Part shown: positions 1-11,935 of the stretch, piece after piece
How positions within the stretch are numbered: the first letter of the stretch is position 1
How the letters are laid out: each line of letters opens with the position of its first letter
Translations under genes and position numbers: made by a program
Notes under the pieces: model-generated
What the model was told of the DNA's origin: nothing
Seen by the model: only the letters and a program-made list of their open reading frames with translations
Databases searched by the model: none
Assembly (NCBI GenBank): GCA_017302135.1
Contig: JAFLDZ010000002.1
Span: 310,001 to 374,000 of the forward strand
Direction of reading: 5' to 3'
DNA from: Lysobacterales bacterium
GTDB taxonomy: Bacteria > Pseudomonadota > Gammaproteobacteria > Xanthomonadales > Xanthomonadaceae
Length of the DNA stretch: 64,000 bases

Positions 1-304
1 CGTGCCAGAACTCTTTCAGATCGAAGTGCTTGGAATCCTTCGCCGTTTCCACACCGAACGGGGTATACCCACGCGCACCGCCGCCTCCGGCGACGTGGTA
101 CTGCATCTTGATTTCGGTGGGCAACGCGAAGAAGCGCAGGAATGCGTCGTAGGCGCCGTCGATGAGCTCCTGCGGGATGCCGTGGCCGCGGATGCCGGCG
201 AACCCCCATTCGCGGTAGGCCGCACCGAGTTCGGCAACGAAAGCATCGCGGTCCGTGTCGAAACGTCGGATGTCGAGGGTCGGGATATAAGGCTGGTCGC
301 TCAT
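1..304 (-). CDS. Isopenicillin N synthase-like 2-oxoglutarate/Fe(II) oxygenase, 5' end only
   Basis: Reading the minus strand from an ATG at 304 gives about 101 codons that run off the left edge. The N-terminus begins MSDQPYIPTLDIRRFDTDRD and continues with a G-F-x-x-I-x-G-H-G-I segment, then the FF-x-LP-x-E-x-K and GYTPFG-x-E-x-AK-D-x-K pattern. This is the non-heme dioxygenase N-terminal domain of isopenicillin N synthase-family enzymes. The Fe-binding His/Asp/His residues lie beyond the edge, so catalytic competence cannot be judged. These proteins are common in this group and mostly have no assigned substrate; involvement in penicillin synthesis is not implied. The gene lies 111 bp downstream of glmM on the same strand and may be its last co-transcribed gene. 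Confidence 0.8.
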   Translation of the reverse strand, partial: MSDQPYIPTLDIRRFDTDRDAFVAELGAAYREWGFAGIRGHGIPQELIDGAYDAFLRFFALPTEIKMQYHVAGGGGARGYTPFGVETAKDSKHFDLKEFWH

Positions 305-415
305 ATGGGTTCTATCGTCCTGAGGGTCGTCGTCAAGATTACCGCTGCCGGACCGGGCCGGCATGCGAGGTGCGGAATTCTGCCTGTCGAGTGGCCTGGT
401 GGGCTTTGATCGCGA

Positions 416-1786
416 TCAAGCAGCAGCGCGGACAGCTGCGGCGAGGCGGTCGAGGGTGCCCTGCATCAGCGCCTCGTCGTCGGCCTCCACGGTCACCCGC
501 ACCACCGGTTCGGTACCCGAAGGCCGCAGGAACGCTCTTCCCCTGCCCTCTACCGCCGCCTGGGCTGCGACCAGCGCCGCATTGACGCTGTCGGCCTCGG
601 CGGGCTTGCCGCCGGCGGCGATCTTCACGTTCACCGTCTTCTGCGGCACTTTGGCGAAACCGGCCAGCACCTGTTGCAGCGTCAGCCCGCGCCGGCGCAG
701 CACTTCCAGGACCTGCAGGGCGCTGATGATGCCGTCGCCCGAGCTGACCCGGTCCAGGCACAGCAAATGGCCGGACGTTTCGCCGCCGAGCACAGCGGCA
801 CGCTCGATCAGCGCCTGGTGGACGTAGCGGTCGCCGACCTTGGTGCGCAGGAATTCGATTCCGCGCTCGGCGAACGCACGTTCCAGTCCGTAATTGGTCA
901 TCAGCGTGCCGACCACCGGGCCACGCAGACGGCCGCTGGCTTGCCAGTCGGTCGCGAGCACGTACAGAAGATCGTCGCCGTCGCGCACCGTGCCGTCGCT
1001 GTCGACGAACATCAGCCGGTCGCCGTCGCCGTCGAAGGCGATGCCGAGATCCGCGCCACTCGCCAGCACGCGCGCAACCAGCGTTTCCGGGTGGGTCGAG
1101 CCAACGCCATCGTTGATGTTCAGGCCGTTCGGATCGACGCCGATCGCCTCGACCTGGGCACCCAGCTCGCGCAGCACCAGCGGGCCGATCTGGTAGGTCG
1201 CACCGTGGGCGCAATCGACCACGATCTTCATGCCGCCCAGATCGAAACGCCGCGGCACCGAACTTTTGCAGGCTTCGACATACCGGCCGATGGTGTCGCG
1301 GGTGCGCACCGCCTTGCCGAGCTGGTCGGAAGGCACGGTGCTGAAAGGCTTGTCGAGTGCGGCCTCGATCGCCAGCTCGGTCGCGTCGTCGAGTTTTTCG
1401 CCCTCGGCCGAGAAGAACTTGATGCCGTTGTCGTAATGCGGATTGTGCGAGGCGCTGATGACGATGCCGCCGTCGGCGCCGAGCGAACGGGTCAGATGCG
1501 ACACCGCCGGCGTGGGCATCGGCCCCATCAGCTGTACGTCGACGCCGGCCGCGACCAGCCCGGCCTCCAGCGCGGCTTCGAACATGTAGTTGGAGATGCG
1601 CGTGTCCTTGCCGATCACGACGACCGGCTTGCGCCACTCGTCGCCGTTTTTTTCGTCGATATGGTGGACCGCGCTGCGCAGCGCGTGGCCGTAGGCGTTA
1701 CCGAGGCGCAGCACGAAGTCCGCCGAGATGACGCCCTCGCCGACCCTGCCGCGGATGCCGTCGGTGCCGAAGTATTTTCTTGTCAT
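416..1786 (-). CDS. glmM: Phosphoglucosamine mutase
   Basis: GlmM converts glucosamine-6-phosphate to glucosamine-1-phosphate, feeding UDP-GlcNAc synthesis for peptidoglycan and LPS in the cytoplasm. The 456-residue product starts [13 protein letters not shown]. It carries the phosphoserine loop [12 protein letters not shown] (Ser113 is the expected phosphorylated residue), the Mg-binding loop FDGDGDR, the sugar-binding GETSGH and the C-terminal phosphate loop RPSGTEP. Length matches the family (about 445). An in-frame ATG 19 codons upstream exists, but the chosen start matches the conserved family N-terminus. It lies 141 bp downstream of accD on the same strand. Confidence 0.97.
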   Translation of the reverse strand: MTRKYFGTDGIRGRVGEGVISADFVLRLGNAYGHALRSAVHHIDEKNGDEWRKPVVVIGKDTRISNYMFEAALEAGLVAAGVDVQLMGPMPTPAVSHLTRSLGADGGIVISASHNPHYDNGIKFFSAEGEKLDDATELAIEAALDKPFSTVPSDQLGKAVRTRDTIGRYVEACKSSVPRRFDLGGMKIVVDCAHGATYQIGPLVLRELGAQVEAIGVDPNGLNINDGVGSTHPETLVARVLASGADLGIAFDGDGDRLMFVDSDGTVRDGDDLLYVLATDWQASGRLRGPVVGTLMTNYGLERAFAERGIEFLRTKVGDRYVHQALIERAAVLGGETSGHLLCLDRVSSGDGIISALQVLEVLRRRGLTLQQVLAGFAKVPQKTVNVKIAAGGKPAEADSVNAALVAAQAAVEGRGRAFLRPSGTEPVVRVTVEADDEALMQGTLDRLAAAVRAAA

Positions 1787-1927
1787 GGAAGAACGCCGTG
1801 AAGTGTGATGGAGAAGACGGGGAAAGCGCTCGGATCCCGTCATCCTCGCTTGCGCAGGGGATGATGTATTTCTTTCAGGTCACGAGGCAAGCCGATCTCG
1901 GCCTCGACAGGCCTCTGGTTTCCACCG

Positions 1928-2818
1928 TCAGCCTTCCACCACCGCTTCTTCTTCCGGTTCGGGCTGGCGCATCAGCAGCGCGACCAGACGGGCGATGCGC
2001 TCGCGCTGTTCGCGGCGGTCGCATATCTGGTCGAGGGCGCCGTGGTCGAGCAGGAATTCGGGACGCTGGAACCCTTCGGGCAGCGTTTCGCGCACGGTCT
2101 GTTCGATTACGCGCGGGCCGGCGAAGCCGATCAGCGCGCCGGGTTCTGCGATATTGATGTCGCCGAGCATCGCGAACGACGCGGACACACCCCCGGTGGT
2201 CGGGTGGGTCATCACCGAGATGTACGGCAGACCCGCCGCGCGCAGGCGCCCGAGCGCAGCCGAGGTCTTGGCCATCTGCATCAGCGAGAACAGGCTTTCC
2301 TGCATCCGCGCGCCGCCGCTGGCGGAAAAACAGACGAAAGGTGAGCCGATGTCGCGGGCGCGTTCGGCGCCAAGGGCGAAGCGTTCGCCGACCACCGATC
2401 CCATCGAGCCGCCCATGAAAGCGAAATCGAACGCGGCGACCACGATCGGGCGCTGTCGCAGCGCGCCCTCCATCACGATCAGGGCATCGCGCTCGCCGGT
2501 CGCTTTCTGGCTCGACTTGATGCGCTCGATGTATTTCTTCTGGTCCTTGAATTTCAACGGATCGGTCGGACCGAGTTCGGCGCCGATTTCAGCACCGGTG
2601 CCGGCGTCCAGAAACCCGGCGAGGCGGGCGCGGGCGCGGATCGGCATGTGGAACGCGCATTTCGGACAGACCTCGAGGTTGTCCTCCAGCTCCTGCCGGT
2701 ACAGCACGGCGCCGCAACCATCGCATTTTTCCCACAGCCCTTCGGGCACGCTGCGTTTGCGGGAGGCTCCGCTTTCCGTGCGGATCCGAACGGGCATCAA
2801 TTTCTTCAGCCAAGACAT
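1928..2818 (-). CDS. accD: Acetyl-CoA carboxylase carboxyltransferase subunit beta
   Basis: The beta subunit of the carboxyltransferase that, with AccA, moves CO2 from biotin-BCCP to acetyl-CoA and so makes malonyl-CoA for fatty acid synthesis. The 296-residue protein starts [14 protein letters not shown]. It has the N-terminal zinc ribbon of bacterial AccD (C32, C35, C51, C54: CDGC...CPKC) and the crotonase-like core with the SGGARMQE and [15 protein letters not shown] segments. It follows trpA by 129 bp, the conserved trp-accD order of gammaproteobacteria. An upstream in-frame ATG at 2887 was rejected because the family N-terminus begins at the chosen Met. Confidence 0.97.
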   Translation of the reverse strand: MSWLKKLMPVRIRTESGASRKRSVPEGLWEKCDGCGAVLYRQELEDNLEVCPKCAFHMPIRARARLAGFLDAGTGAEIGAELGPTDPLKFKDQKKYIERIKSSQKATGERDALIVMEGALRQRPIVVAAFDFAFMGGSMGSVVGERFALGAERARDIGSPFVCFSASGGARMQESLFSLMQMAKTSAALGRLRAAGLPYISVMTHPTTGGVSASFAMLGDINIAEPGALIGFAGPRVIEQTVRETLPEGFQRPEFLLDHGALDQICDRREQRERIARLVALLMRQPEPEEEAVVEG

Positions 2819-2947
2819 GCGTTCGAGTGTCGTCTTCTGGTAGGGACAGGGCCAGGCCCGATCGGCCCAGAATCCGCAGTCTAGCAAGACTGTCCCGTTT
2901 ACTCCGTTCGCCGCCGCATGGTGGCCTGTCCCGGCCGGTGTCGCCGG

Positions 2948-3751
2948 TCAACCGGCGTCGAGGGCGGCCCGCAGCGGAGCGAGGAAAACACGGGCGCGCG
3001 TCGCAGCATCGGCGGGGTCGGTGGCTTCGGCCAAGGCGGCGACCAGCGCACTGCCGACCACCACCCCTTCGGCCGAACGGGCCATCGCCGCAGCACTGGC
3101 GGCGTCCTTGATGCCGAAGCCAGCCACGACGGGCACGCCGGCACGGGCACGGATGGTCTCAAGGTGCCCGCTGGCGTCGCCGGTGTCGAGGCGGTCGGCG
3201 CCGGTCACGCCGGCATAACTGACGTAGTAGAGGTATCCCTCGGCGTCGGCGCAGAGCCTGTCCAGACGCTTGTCGGGCGTGGTCGGCGAGGCCAGCAGGA
3301 TCAGCGACAGTCCGTGCGCCCGCATCGCGATGCGCAGATCGTCGGCCTCTTCCGGCGGCAGATCGACCACCAGCAGACCGTCGACGCCGGCCGCAGCCGC
3401 TTCTTCGGCGAAACGCGCATAGCCGCGGATCTCGACCGGGTTGAGATAGCCCATCAGCACCACCGGGGTGTGAGCATCCACTGTGCGGAATTCACGCACC
3501 GCTTCGAACACGAACGTCAGCCCGGCGCCGCGCGCCAGGGCGCGTTCGGAACTGCGCTGGATGGTCGGGCCGTCGGCCATCGGATCGGAGAACGGCACGC
3601 CGAGTTCGATCACATCGGCGCCGGCATCCACCAGTGCGTGCATCACCGGCACCGTGGCCTCGCGCGAGGGATCGCCTGCGGTCATGAACGGCACCAATGC
3701 CTTGCGGCCGGTGGATTTGAGCTGGGCGAAGCGGGCGTCGATGCGGTTCAT
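2948..3751 (-). CDS. trpA: Tryptophan synthase alpha chain
   Basis: TrpA cleaves indole-3-glycerol phosphate to indole and glyceraldehyde-3-phosphate and channels indole to TrpB. The 267-residue product starts MNRIDARFAQLKSTGRKALV. It keeps the catalytic Glu49 (DVIELGVPFSDP) and Asp60 (MADGPTIQ) at the same numbers as the classical enzyme, plus the phosphate-binding GFGIK and VVGSA loops. Unusually, it is separated from trpB by 167 bp filled with hairpin repeats. Translational coupling of the two chains, normally ensured by overlap or a very short gap, is therefore unlikely here. The ribosome site is weak (a GAAAG just before the ATG). Confidence 0.97.
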   Translation of the reverse strand: MNRIDARFAQLKSTGRKALVPFMTAGDPSREATVPVMHALVDAGADVIELGVPFSDPMADGPTIQRSSERALARGAGLTFVFEAVREFRTVDAHTPVVLMGYLNPVEIRGYARFAEEAAAAGVDGLLVVDLPPEEADDLRIAMRAHGLSLILLASPTTPDKRLDRLCADAEGYLYYVSYAGVTGADRLDTGDASGHLETIRARAGVPVVAGFGIKDAASAAAMARSAEGVVVGSALVAALAEATDPADAATRARVFLAPLRAALDAG

Positions 3752-3766
3752 GCTTTCATTCGATAG

Positions 3767-3914
3767 GGTGCGCCTTGGCGCACCGTTGCTCTTCATTCGG
3801 CGCAACGAAGTGCGCTGTTTTTTTGAACGGTGCGCCAAAGCGCACCCCGTGCTTTCTTGAACGGTGCGCCAAAGCGCACCTCGTGCTTTCTTGAACGGTG
3901 CGCCGAGGCGCACC
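3767..3914. repeat. Cluster of GGTGCGC/GCGCACC palindromic repeats between trpB and trpA
   Basis: There are four palindromic units: 3767-3784 (GGTGCGCC-TT-GGCGCACC), 3829-3846, 3863-3880 and 3897-3914 (GGTGCGC-4 nt-GCGCACC). The last three form a tandem array with an exact 34-bp period, each preceded by TTGAAC. Between the first and second units, 3800-3815 holds a related weaker hairpin (GCGCA/TGCGC) followed by a T7 run. Every unit would fold into a strong hairpin in the trpB-trpA transcript. Another copy with the same AGGGTGCGC start lies at 53811-53829. I infer a REP-like dispersed family. It is not a CRISPR array, because units are self-complementary and inter-unit sequence is constant. 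Confidence 0.9.
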
Positions 3915-3918
3915 CCAT

Positions 3919-5133
<1,215 letters not shown>

Positions 5134-5191
5134 GGAGATATCGCCGCGTGATGGAGGAACGCGCCGGGCATCCCAGCCAATGCGCGCAGCG

Positions 5192-5839
5192 CTACAGGAT
5201 ACCGTCTGCGCGCCTGACTTCCGCCACGAATCGCCGCATCCGCTCATGATTTTTCACGCCCGGCGCGCTTTCGATGCCGCTGGAGACATCCACGCCCCAG
5301 CAGCCGGTGGCGCGGATCGCCTCGAACACGTTATCCGGATGCAATCCGCCGGCGAGCAGATACGGTCGCGGGCAATCCGAAGGGACGCGCGACCAGTCGA
5401 ACGTGTGGCCGCTGCCGCCCGCTTGGCCACTGGCGTTGCTGTCGAACAGGAAGCCTGCGGCGCGCGGGTAGTCGCGCTCCAGCGAAGCCGCATCAATGTC
5501 CGCATTGCCCCCCATGGCGATGGCTTTCAGGTATGGCAGGCCGAAACCGGCGCAGAACGCATCTTCCTCGCCGCCATGGAACTGCAGCCAGGTCGGCCGC
5601 ACCGTCGCGATGCTGTCGCGCACGGTATCCGCATCGTTGTCCATGAACAGCGCGACGGTATCGACGAACGGCTGCAGCGTATGCCGGAGCGCGGCGGCGG
5701 CTTGCGGAGACACCCGGCGCTTGCTTCGCCCGGCGAACACGAATCCGATGGCATCGACGCCGAGCGCGCAGGCTTGGGCGAGGTCTTCGGCGCGCGTCAG
5801 ACCGCAGAATTTGATCCGGGTGCGACGCAGGTCAGGCAT
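5192..5839 (-). CDS. trpF: Phosphoribosylanthranilate isomerase
   Basis: Catalyses the Amadori rearrangement of phosphoribosylanthranilate in tryptophan synthesis. The 215-residue TIM-barrel protein shows the N-terminal [12 protein letters not shown] motif with the catalytic cysteine at residue 12, the LQFHG strand, and the phosphate-binding [10 protein letters not shown] and DVSSGIE loops. Its ATG (5837-5839) overlaps the truA stop (5832-5834), so translation is probably coupled. trpC, trpD and trpE are not in this window, consistent with the split trp genes of Xanthomonads. Confidence 0.96.
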   Translation of the reverse strand: MPDLRRTRIKFCGLTRAEDLAQACALGVDAIGFVFAGRSKRRVSPQAAAALRHTLQPFVDTVALFMDNDADTVRDSIATVRPTWLQFHGGEEDAFCAGFGLPYLKAIAMGGNADIDAASLERDYPRAAGFLFDSNASGQAGGSGHTFDWSRVPSDCPRPYLLAGGLHPDNVFEAIRATGCWGVDVSSGIESAPGVKNHERMRRFVAEVRRADGIL

Positions 5840-6623
5840 CGAGCAGCACTTCTTCGGGCAGTGGCCATTCGCGCGGATAACGCGGACCGATCAAGACCAA
5901 TCCCTGCGCGAACGCGGTCGGACCGGCGACGCTGCGATCGCGTGCCGCCAGCAATTCGCCCATCCACGTTTCCGGGCGCTCGCCGGCTCCGATCATCAGC
6001 AGCGAACCCACGATATTGCGGACCATGTGATGCAGGAACGCATTGGCCTGCACGGTCACCGTGACGATGTCGCCTTCGCGTTTGACTTCGATGAACTGCA
6101 GGTGCCGGCGCGGATGCGAGGCCTGGCAGTGCACCGTGCGGAAGCTGGTGAAATCCTGCTCGCCCAGCAGGCTCTGCGCCGCGCGATGCATCGCGTCGGC
6201 ATCCAGTCTGCGACGCTCCCATGCCAGATATTGCCTGCCCAGCGCGGGCCGCACCTGATGATTCAACAGGCGGTAGCGATAACGCCGCGCACGCGCCGAA
6301 AACCGGGCATTGAATTCGTCGCTCACCGGCACGCACCAGCGCACGCGCATCGCGGGCGGCAGACGCGTGGTCGTGCCCAGGACCCACGCGCGCGGGTCGC
6401 GCCGCGCATCACTGTCGAAATTCACCACCTGACATTCGGCGTGCACGCCTGCGTCGGTGCGCCCGGCGCAGATCACTTCGACCGGATGACTGGCGACCCC
6501 CGACAACGCGTCTTCGAGCGTGACCTGCAGCGTGCGCGGCCCGCCCACCTGGCCGTAAGGCGTGAGCCGCTGCCATCCTTTGAAATTGCTGCCGTCGTAT
6601 TCGACGCCAAGGGCATATCGCAT
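5832..6623 (-). CDS. truA: tRNA pseudouridine(38-40) synthase
   Basis: Isomerises uridines 38-40 in the tRNA anticodon stem. The 263-residue product starts [18 protein letters not shown] and has the catalytic motif [11 protein letters not shown] with Asp57, plus the C-terminal [13 protein letters not shown] segment typical of TruA. The start was fixed by this conserved N-terminus; the frame is open far upstream. It lies 20 bp downstream of fimV and overlaps trpF by 8 bp, the standard Xanthomonad fimV-truA-trpF order. Confidence 0.97.
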   Translation of the reverse strand: MRYALGVEYDGSNFKGWQRLTPYGQVGGPRTLQVTLEDALSGVASHPVEVICAGRTDAGVHAECQVVNFDSDARRDPRAWVLGTTTRLPPAMRVRWCVPVSDEFNARFSARARRYRYRLLNHQVRPALGRQYLAWERRRLDADAMHRAAQSLLGEQDFTSFRTVHCQASHPRRHLQFIEVKREGDIVTVTVQANAFLHHMVRNIVGSLLMIGAGERPETWMGELLAARDRSVAGPTAFAQGLVLIGPRYPREWPLPEEVLLDA

Positions 6624-6643
6624 CGACAGATCCCGGAGGGGCG

Positions 6644-8494
6644 TCAGCCCAGTTCCCGCAGCAGCTGTTCGGCCTGGCGGCGCACAGCGACGCTGTCGCC
6701 ACGGGTCGCCACTTCCTGCAGCAGACTGCGCGCGGTGTCGCGATCGCCCATGTCGAGATAGGCGCGGGCCAGATCGAGGCGCCCTTGGCCGGGAGGCGCC
6801 GGATTGAGCGGACCGACTTCGAAATCGCCGGAATGCCAAGTCGGCACGCCACGTGTGGGCGGCGGGGGTGTCTCGGCCTCCGGCTCGGCCGGTTTGGCGA
6901 GACGGTTCCATGCCGGCTCGACCGGCAAGGGTTGCGGCTGCGGCGAGAGCTCGTCTTCGACGAATGCGCCCTGCACTTCCGGGTCGACATCAGCAGAACC
7001 GGACATGACCGGCTCGGTCATGACCGGGGCGAGACGCTGGCGATCCGGCTTGCCGACATCCGCAGCCGCCTGACGACGGCGCAACCACCATCCGGCCAGC
7101 AGACCGATCACCAGCAGGCCTGCACCGACACCCAGCCATGGCCCGAGATTCTCGGGCGCTGTCGTCTTGGTGTCGGCTGCCTGGGTCGTAGCGAGGCGCT
7201 GCTGCGCCGCCGCCAGTTCGCTGTCCTTGAGCGCGACCAGTTGGTCCTGCTGTTGTTTCAGCTGTTCGAGCTCGGCGACGCGCGCCTTCAGCTCCTGGAC
7301 CTCTGCGTCGCGCGCGACCAGTGTTTCCTTGGTCTGCTGCAGTTCCTGTTGTCGCAACATCTCGCCCTCACCACCGGCGCTGACGCCGGATCGCGTTCCT
7401 GCTCGCCGCGCGTCGCTGGCCGACGGCGGAACAATTTCGAGTCGTGCCTGCGCGGCCGGGCGCGCGGCGCGAGGCGGCCGTGGCGTTGCCGCCGCTGTTG
7501 CCGCGACCGGTGCCGGATCGCCCGTCGGCGCGCCCACTACTGCCGGTGGCTGCGGCAGCGCACGTCCGGTGCCGCGCCACTGCGCCGCCTGTTCGCGGAC
7601 CACGACAGCCGCTTCGTCGGGCGTGTACTGGGCGATGCTGGCGTCGTCGGGGATGCGCAGCACCGCGCCGGCCTTGAGCCGGTTGGCATTGCCGTCGATG
7701 AAGGCTTCGGGGTTCGCGCGGAGCAACGCAAGGATGGTCTGGTCGAGGCTGTGGCCGCGCCCCAGCCCTGCGGCGATGCCACCGAGGGTTTCGCCGGGGC
7801 GCACGGCCCGGGTATCGCCGCCACTGACGACATCGATCGGCGTCGCGGTCGCCACCTCGGTGGGCTCGACCGGCAACGGGATCGGCATCGGCACCGGTGA
7901 GCTGAGGACATCGTCGGGAATGGATGCGGTCTGCTCGGTGGGCGTGGGCGGCAGCGGCACTGCGATCGGCGCGGCGGCTTCGAGAGGGTTGGCGGGCGCT
8001 GGCGGCGGGTCAGGGAGACGGACGACGGCATTGCCCGGATCGACCGTCGCTTCCTGGATCGGCGGTTGCGCGGGCGCGGCGGCGGTCTGCGGGGTATCGA
8101 GCAGCGCCGAGTACTCGCGGACCAGGCGGCCTTTGCCCCAGTCGACTTCGACCAGGAACGTCAGCAGCGACTGTTGCACCGGCGCGGCGCTGGTCACCCG
8201 GATCACCGGGCGGCCACGGGCGTCCAGCGCGACCGAGAACTGCAGATCGGAGACGATGCCCTGCGGCGGCGACAGGCCGATCCGGGCGAAGGTTTCGGGC
8301 GAAGCCAAACGCGCCTGCAGGGCTTCCAGCTCGGAGGAGTCGGTGGAAATGATCGGAATTTCGGCCAACAGCGGCTGGTCGCGCTGTGAGATCACATTGA
8401 TCTGGCCCAGTCCGAGCGCCCACGCCGACAGCGGCGACAGGAATGCCGCGACTGCCAGTAGCACACTAACTGTGATGCGCAAGTGTTTGATCAC
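6644..8494 (-). CDS. fimV: FimV/HubP-type polar landmark protein with LysM domain
   Basis: FimV-family proteins sit at the cell pole, bind peptidoglycan and organise type IV pili and polar signalling. I chose a GTG start at 8494 because GGGGGA stands just upstream and it gives a clean signal peptide ([19 protein letters not shown], ending SAWALG). An ATG at 8548 is in frame but has a poorer ribosome site. Order in the 616-residue product: the conserved N-terminal FimV region, a Pro/Ala-rich stretch, a LysM-like segment, a coiled coil (about residues 390-440), one membrane helix ([18 protein letters not shown]) and the short C-terminal FimV motif with TPR-like helices. It is shorter than the roughly 900-residue Pseudomonas protein; the cytoplasmic part is much reduced. 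Confidence 0.93.
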   Translation of the reverse strand: MIKHLRITVSVLLAVAAFLSPLSAWALGLGQINVISQRDQPLLAEIPIISTDSSELEALQARLASPETFARIGLSPPQGIVSDLQFSVALDARGRPVIRVTSAAPVQQSLLTFLVEVDWGKGRLVREYSALLDTPQTAAAPAQPPIQEATVDPGNAVVRLPDPPPAPANPLEAAAPIAVPLPPTPTEQTASIPDDVLSSPVPMPIPLPVEPTEVATATPIDVVSGGDTRAVRPGETLGGIAAGLGRGHSLDQTILALLRANPEAFIDGNANRLKAGAVLRIPDDASIAQYTPDEAAVVVREQAAQWRGTGRALPQPPAVVGAPTGDPAPVAATAAATPRPPRAARPAAQARLEIVPPSASDARRAGTRSGVSAGGEGEMLRQQELQQTKETLVARDAEVQELKARVAELEQLKQQQDQLVALKDSELAAAQQRLATTQAADTKTTAPENLGPWLGVGAGLLVIGLLAGWWLRRRQAAADVGKPDRQRLAPVMTEPVMSGSADVDPEVQGAFVEDELSPQPQPLPVEPAWNRLAKPAEPEAETPPPPTRGVPTWHSGDFEVGPLNPAPPGQGRLDLARAYLDMGDRDTARSLLQEVATRGDSVAVRRQAEQLLRELG

Positions 8495-8557
8495 GCTTGT
8501 CCCCCGAGCCAACCCCGAGACTCTAGCCATCTGTCCCGGGGTTCGCAACGGTTGCGG

Positions 8558-9574
8558 TCAGCCTTCGGCCGCGACCAGCTCGGCGATCTGCACCGCATTG
8601 AGCGCCGCGCCCTTGCGGATATTGTCCGAGACCACCCACAGATCGAGCCCTCGCGGGTGCGAGATATCCTCGCGGATGCGCCCGACGAACGACGGATCGC
8701 GACCGGAGCCGTGCGTGACCGGGGTGGGATAACCGCCGGGCTTGCGCTCGTCCACCACCTCGACGCCCGGTGCCTGTTCTAGCAGCGCGCGGGCCTCCTC
8801 GGCGGTGATCTTCTCGCGGGTCTCGATGTGCACCGCCTCGGAATGGCAGTAGAACACCGGCACACGGACCACGGTGGCGTTCACCTGGATCGACTCGTCG
8901 CCGAGGATCTTGCGGGTCTCCCACACCAGCTTCATCTCTTCGCTGGTGTAGCCGTTGTCGAGGAAATCGCCGCCGTGCGGGATCACGTTGAACGCGATCT
9001 GCACCGGGTAGACCTCGGGTTCGGCGCTCTGGAAGTTCAGCAACGCGGCGGTCTGCTTGCCCAGTTCCTCCAGCGCGCGTCGACCGGTACCGGACACCGA
9101 CTGGTAGGTCGCGATATTGATGCGTTCGATCCCGACTTTGCGATGGATCGGCGCCAACGCGACCATCAACTGCATGGTCGAGCAGTTCGGATTGGCGATG
9201 ATGCCGCGCGGGCGGTTGCGGATCTGGTCGGGATTGACTTCGCTGACCACCAGCGGCACATCGGCATCGCCGCGGAACACCGAGGAGTTGTCGATCACCA
9301 CCGCGCCGGCAGCCGCGAATTTCGGCGCGTATTCCTTCGATATCGAGCCGCCGGCCGAAAACAGCGCAATATCGATGCCGGTCGGATCGAAGGTCGCGAG
9401 GTCGCGCACCATCACTTCGTCGTTGCCGAACTTCACGTATTCGCCGGCCGAGCGCGCGCTCGCCAACGCATATATCTCGCTGATCGGAAATTTGCGCTCG
9501 GCCAGCACCGTCAGCATCACTTCGCCCACGGCGCCCGTCGCGCCGACCACTGCCACCTTGAATTGCCTGCTCAT
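8558..9574 (-). CDS. asd: Aspartate-semialdehyde dehydrogenase
   Basis: Reduces aspartyl phosphate to aspartate semialdehyde, the branch point to lysine/diaminopimelate, threonine and methionine. The 338-residue product starts MSRQFKVAVVGATGAVGE (NADP-binding glycine loop). It has the catalytic cysteine at 131 in NPNCSTMQL and the substrate-binding YQSVSGTGRRALEEL segment. It lies 63 bp upstream of the fimV GTG start, the usual Xanthomonad order. dapA, a user of its product, is far away at 61.0-61.9 kb. Confidence 0.97.
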   Translation of the reverse strand: MSRQFKVAVVGATGAVGEVMLTVLAERKFPISEIYALASARSAGEYVKFGNDEVMVRDLATFDPTGIDIALFSAGGSISKEYAPKFAAAGAVVIDNSSVFRGDADVPLVVSEVNPDQIRNRPRGIIANPNCSTMQLMVALAPIHRKVGIERINIATYQSVSGTGRRALEELGKQTAALLNFQSAEPEVYPVQIAFNVIPHGGDFLDNGYTSEEMKLVWETRKILGDESIQVNATVVRVPVFYCHSEAVHIETREKITAEEARALLEQAPGVEVVDERKPGGYPTPVTHGSGRDPSFVGRIREDISHPRGLDLWVVSDNIRKGAALNAVQIAELVAAEG

Positions 9575-9720
9575 TCGATCTCCTTGTTTTTTTGGGATAG
9601 GAGGGCCTTCATGCCCGGGCTGTCGAATCCCGGTCGAAGGCGCGCCTAGAGGAATGGTTGTCTGATGTTTTCTGCGCGGCGCAGTCGTTGCCTGTGGGGG
9701 CTGGATTCGGCGACTGGCCG

Positions 9721-10845
9721 CTATCGTTTCGGATCGGCCTCGACAGCGCCGGGAATTCGCGGCGAAATTTCGCCGACATCGCCGCACTGCGCGCGATGGC
9801 GGAGCGCCTGGTCCATCAGCACCAGCGCCATCATCGCTTCGCAGATGGGCGTTGCGCGGATCCCCACGCACGGATCGTGGCGGCCGGTGGTGACCACTTC
9901 GACTTCTTCGCCCAGCACGTTCATGCCGCGTCCGGGCAAACGCAGGCTCGAGGTGGGCTTGAACGCGACCGAGCACACCACCTGCTGGCCGCTGCTGATC
10001 CCGCCGAGAATGCCGCCGGCGTGATTCGACAGGAAACCTTCGCGGGTCATCTCGTCGCGGTGAAAGCTGCCTTTCTGCGCGACCGAAGCGAAACCGTCGC
10101 CGATCTCCACGCCCTTCACGGCGTTGATCGACATCATCGCTGCGGCAAGGTCGCCGTCGAGCTTGCCGTAGACCGGCTCGCCCCAACCCGGCGGCACGCC
10201 GTCGGCGACCACGGTCACCCGCGCGCCGACCGAATCGCCGGACTTGCGCAGCGCATCCATGTAGCGTTCCAGCGCCGTCACCTGTGCGGCGACCGGCCAG
10301 AAGAAGGGGTTGTCCTCGACCGCGTTCCAGTCGAATGCGTCCACCGAGAAATCCGGCAGCACTTCGCCGAGCTGCGACAGATGGCCGCGCACGGTCACGC
10401 CGTGACGTTCGGCCAGCCATTGCTTGGCGATGACTGCAGCGGCCACGCGCATGGTGGTCTCACGCGCGCTGCTGCGCCCACCGCCGCGCGGATCGCGATG
10501 GCCGTATTTCTGCCAGTAGGTGTAATCGGCGTGCGCCGGACGGAACTGCGCGGCGATATCGCTGTAGTCCTTGCTGCGCGCGTCGGTGTTGCGCACCAGC
10601 AGCGCGATCGGCGTGCCGGTGGTGCGGCCTTCGTAGACGCCGCTGAGGATTTCGACCGCGTCGGTTTCGTGGCGCTGCGAGGTGTGACGGGTGCGCCCGG
10701 TGGCGCGACGACCGAGGTCATGGGCGAATGCCTCTTCGCTGATCGCAAGCCCGGGCGGGCAACCGTCGATCACGCAACCGATCGCCGGCCCGTGCGATTC
10801 GCCGAACGTGGTGACGCGGAGCAGATGACCGAAGCTGTTGCTCAC
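9721..10845 (-). CDS. aroC: Chorismate synthase
   Basis: Last step of the shikimate pathway: FMN-dependent elimination of phosphate from EPSP to chorismate, the precursor used by the trp genes nearby. The GTG start at 10845 gives [18 protein letters not shown], the signature N-terminus. Other hallmarks are [31 protein letters not shown] and the [16 protein letters not shown] region. The product is 374 residues (family about 360). The start codon lies 10 bp after the prmB stop, the standard prmB-aroC coupling. Confidence 0.97.
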   Translation of the reverse strand: MSNSFGHLLRVTTFGESHGPAIGCVIDGCPPGLAISEEAFAHDLGRRATGRTRHTSQRHETDAVEILSGVYEGRTTGTPIALLVRNTDARSKDYSDIAAQFRPAHADYTYWQKYGHRDPRGGGRSSARETTMRVAAAVIAKQWLAERHGVTVRGHLSQLGEVLPDFSVDAFDWNAVEDNPFFWPVAAQVTALERYMDALRKSGDSVGARVTVVADGVPPGWGEPVYGKLDGDLAAAMMSINAVKGVEIGDGFASVAQKGSFHRDEMTREGFLSNHAGGILGGISSGQQVVCSVAFKPTSSLRLPGRGMNVLGEEVEVVTTGRHDPCVGIRATPICEAMMALVLMDQALRHRAQCGDVGEISPRIPGAVEADPKR

Positions 10846-10855
10846 GCGGCAGGCC

Positions 10856-11830
10856 TCAGAACAATCCGGCGGAGGCCGGTGCCGGAGGTGCGCGCAGCGC
10901 GGAATTGCCTGCATCATCGCGGGCATCGGCCAGCTGACGGATGCGCGCGTGATAGGTCACCAGATCGCGGCATTCAGCGACGAACACGCCCATCTGCCCG
11001 ACCTTGAACTCGACCCAGGCCAGCGGCAGTTCCGGCAGCAGGCGGCTGAGCGCGCGCTCGGATTCGCCGACTTCGCAGATCAGCAGCCCGTCTTCGGTAA
11101 GGTGCAGCGGCGCATCGCGGAGGATGCGCAGGGCCAGATCGAGGCCGTCGTCACCCGCGCGCAGGCCCAGCTCGGGCTCGAAGGAATACTCCTTCGGCAG
11201 CGCGTCGGTTTCGTCGTTGGTGACGTAGGGCGGATTGGTGACGATCAGATCGTAATGCTCGCCCTGCAGACCGGCGAACAGGTCCGACTTCAGGAAGCGG
11301 ACGTTTTCGGCATGCAGACGGGCTTTGTTTTCCGCCGCCAGCGCAAGCGCATCGTCGCTGATGTCGATGCCGTCGACCTGCCAGTCGGGATTGTGATGGC
11401 CCATGGCGATGGCGATGCAGCCGGAGCCGGTGCACAGATCCAGCGCACGGCGCACCTCGCGACCGCCCAGCCAGGGCTCGAAGCCCGATTCGATGAGTTC
11501 GGCGATCGGCGAACGCGGTACCAGCGCACGGGCGTCGGTCTTGAAGCTGAGGCTGGCGAACCAGGCCTCGCCGGTGAGGTAAGCGGCCGGAATGCGCTCT
11601 TCGATGCGGCGCAGGAACAGCTTGAGCACGTCTTCCTTCTCGGCCAGCGTGACCCGCGACTGGCCGTAGACCGGCGGCAGGTCGTGCGGCAGATGCAGGG
11701 CGTGCAGGGTGAGCTGGGTGGCCTCGTCGAGCGCGTTGTCGTAGCTGTGGCCGAAGGTCAGTCCAGCCGCATTGAAGCGGCTGGCGCCATACCGGATCAG
11801 GTCGATGATCGTCTGCAGCTCGTCGGTCAT
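10856..11830 (-). CDS. prmB: Ribosomal protein L3 N5-glutamine methyltransferase
   Basis: SAM-dependent methylation of a glutamine in ribosomal protein L3. The 324-residue product has the N-terminal helical domain (1-90), the Rossmann SAM-binding motif [12 protein letters not shown] (131-142) and the catalytic N-P-P-Y at 199-202. Its length and the [17 protein letters not shown]-terminus fit PrmB rather than PrmC. It is immediately upstream of aroC. The promoter is probably shared-divergent with the SCO gene: TATACT reads on the minus strand at 11878-11873. Confidence 0.95.
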   Translation of the reverse strand: MTDELQTIIDLIRYGASRFNAAGLTFGHSYDNALDEATQLTLHALHLPHDLPPVYGQSRVTLAEKEDVLKLFLRRIEERIPAAYLTGEAWFASLSFKTDARALVPRSPIAELIESGFEPWLGGREVRRALDLCTGSGCIAIAMGHHNPDWQVDGIDISDDALALAAENKARLHAENVRFLKSDLFAGLQGEHYDLIVTNPPYVTNDETDALPKEYSFEPELGLRAGDDGLDLALRILRDAPLHLTEDGLLICEVGESERALSRLLPELPLAWVEFKVGQMGVFVAECRDLVTYHARIRQLADARDDAGNSALRAPPAPASAGLF

Positions 11831-11935
11831 GGCGGGGTCTGGGCTTGAGGGGATCGCGCGGCGTGACCGCGAAGTATAACGGCCGCGCGGTTATCATGGC
11901 CGCACCTGTTCGCCATCTCCCGAGAAGTCGCCGCG

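Noticed and set aside
3767..3914. CRISPR-like array
   Set aside because: The period is regular (34 bp) but the units are palindromic and the inter-unit sequence is constant rather than unique spacers; no cas genes nearby.
7400..8000. Low-complexity repeats in fimV as mobile repeats
   Set aside because: Pro/Ala-rich coding bias of the FimV linker explains them.
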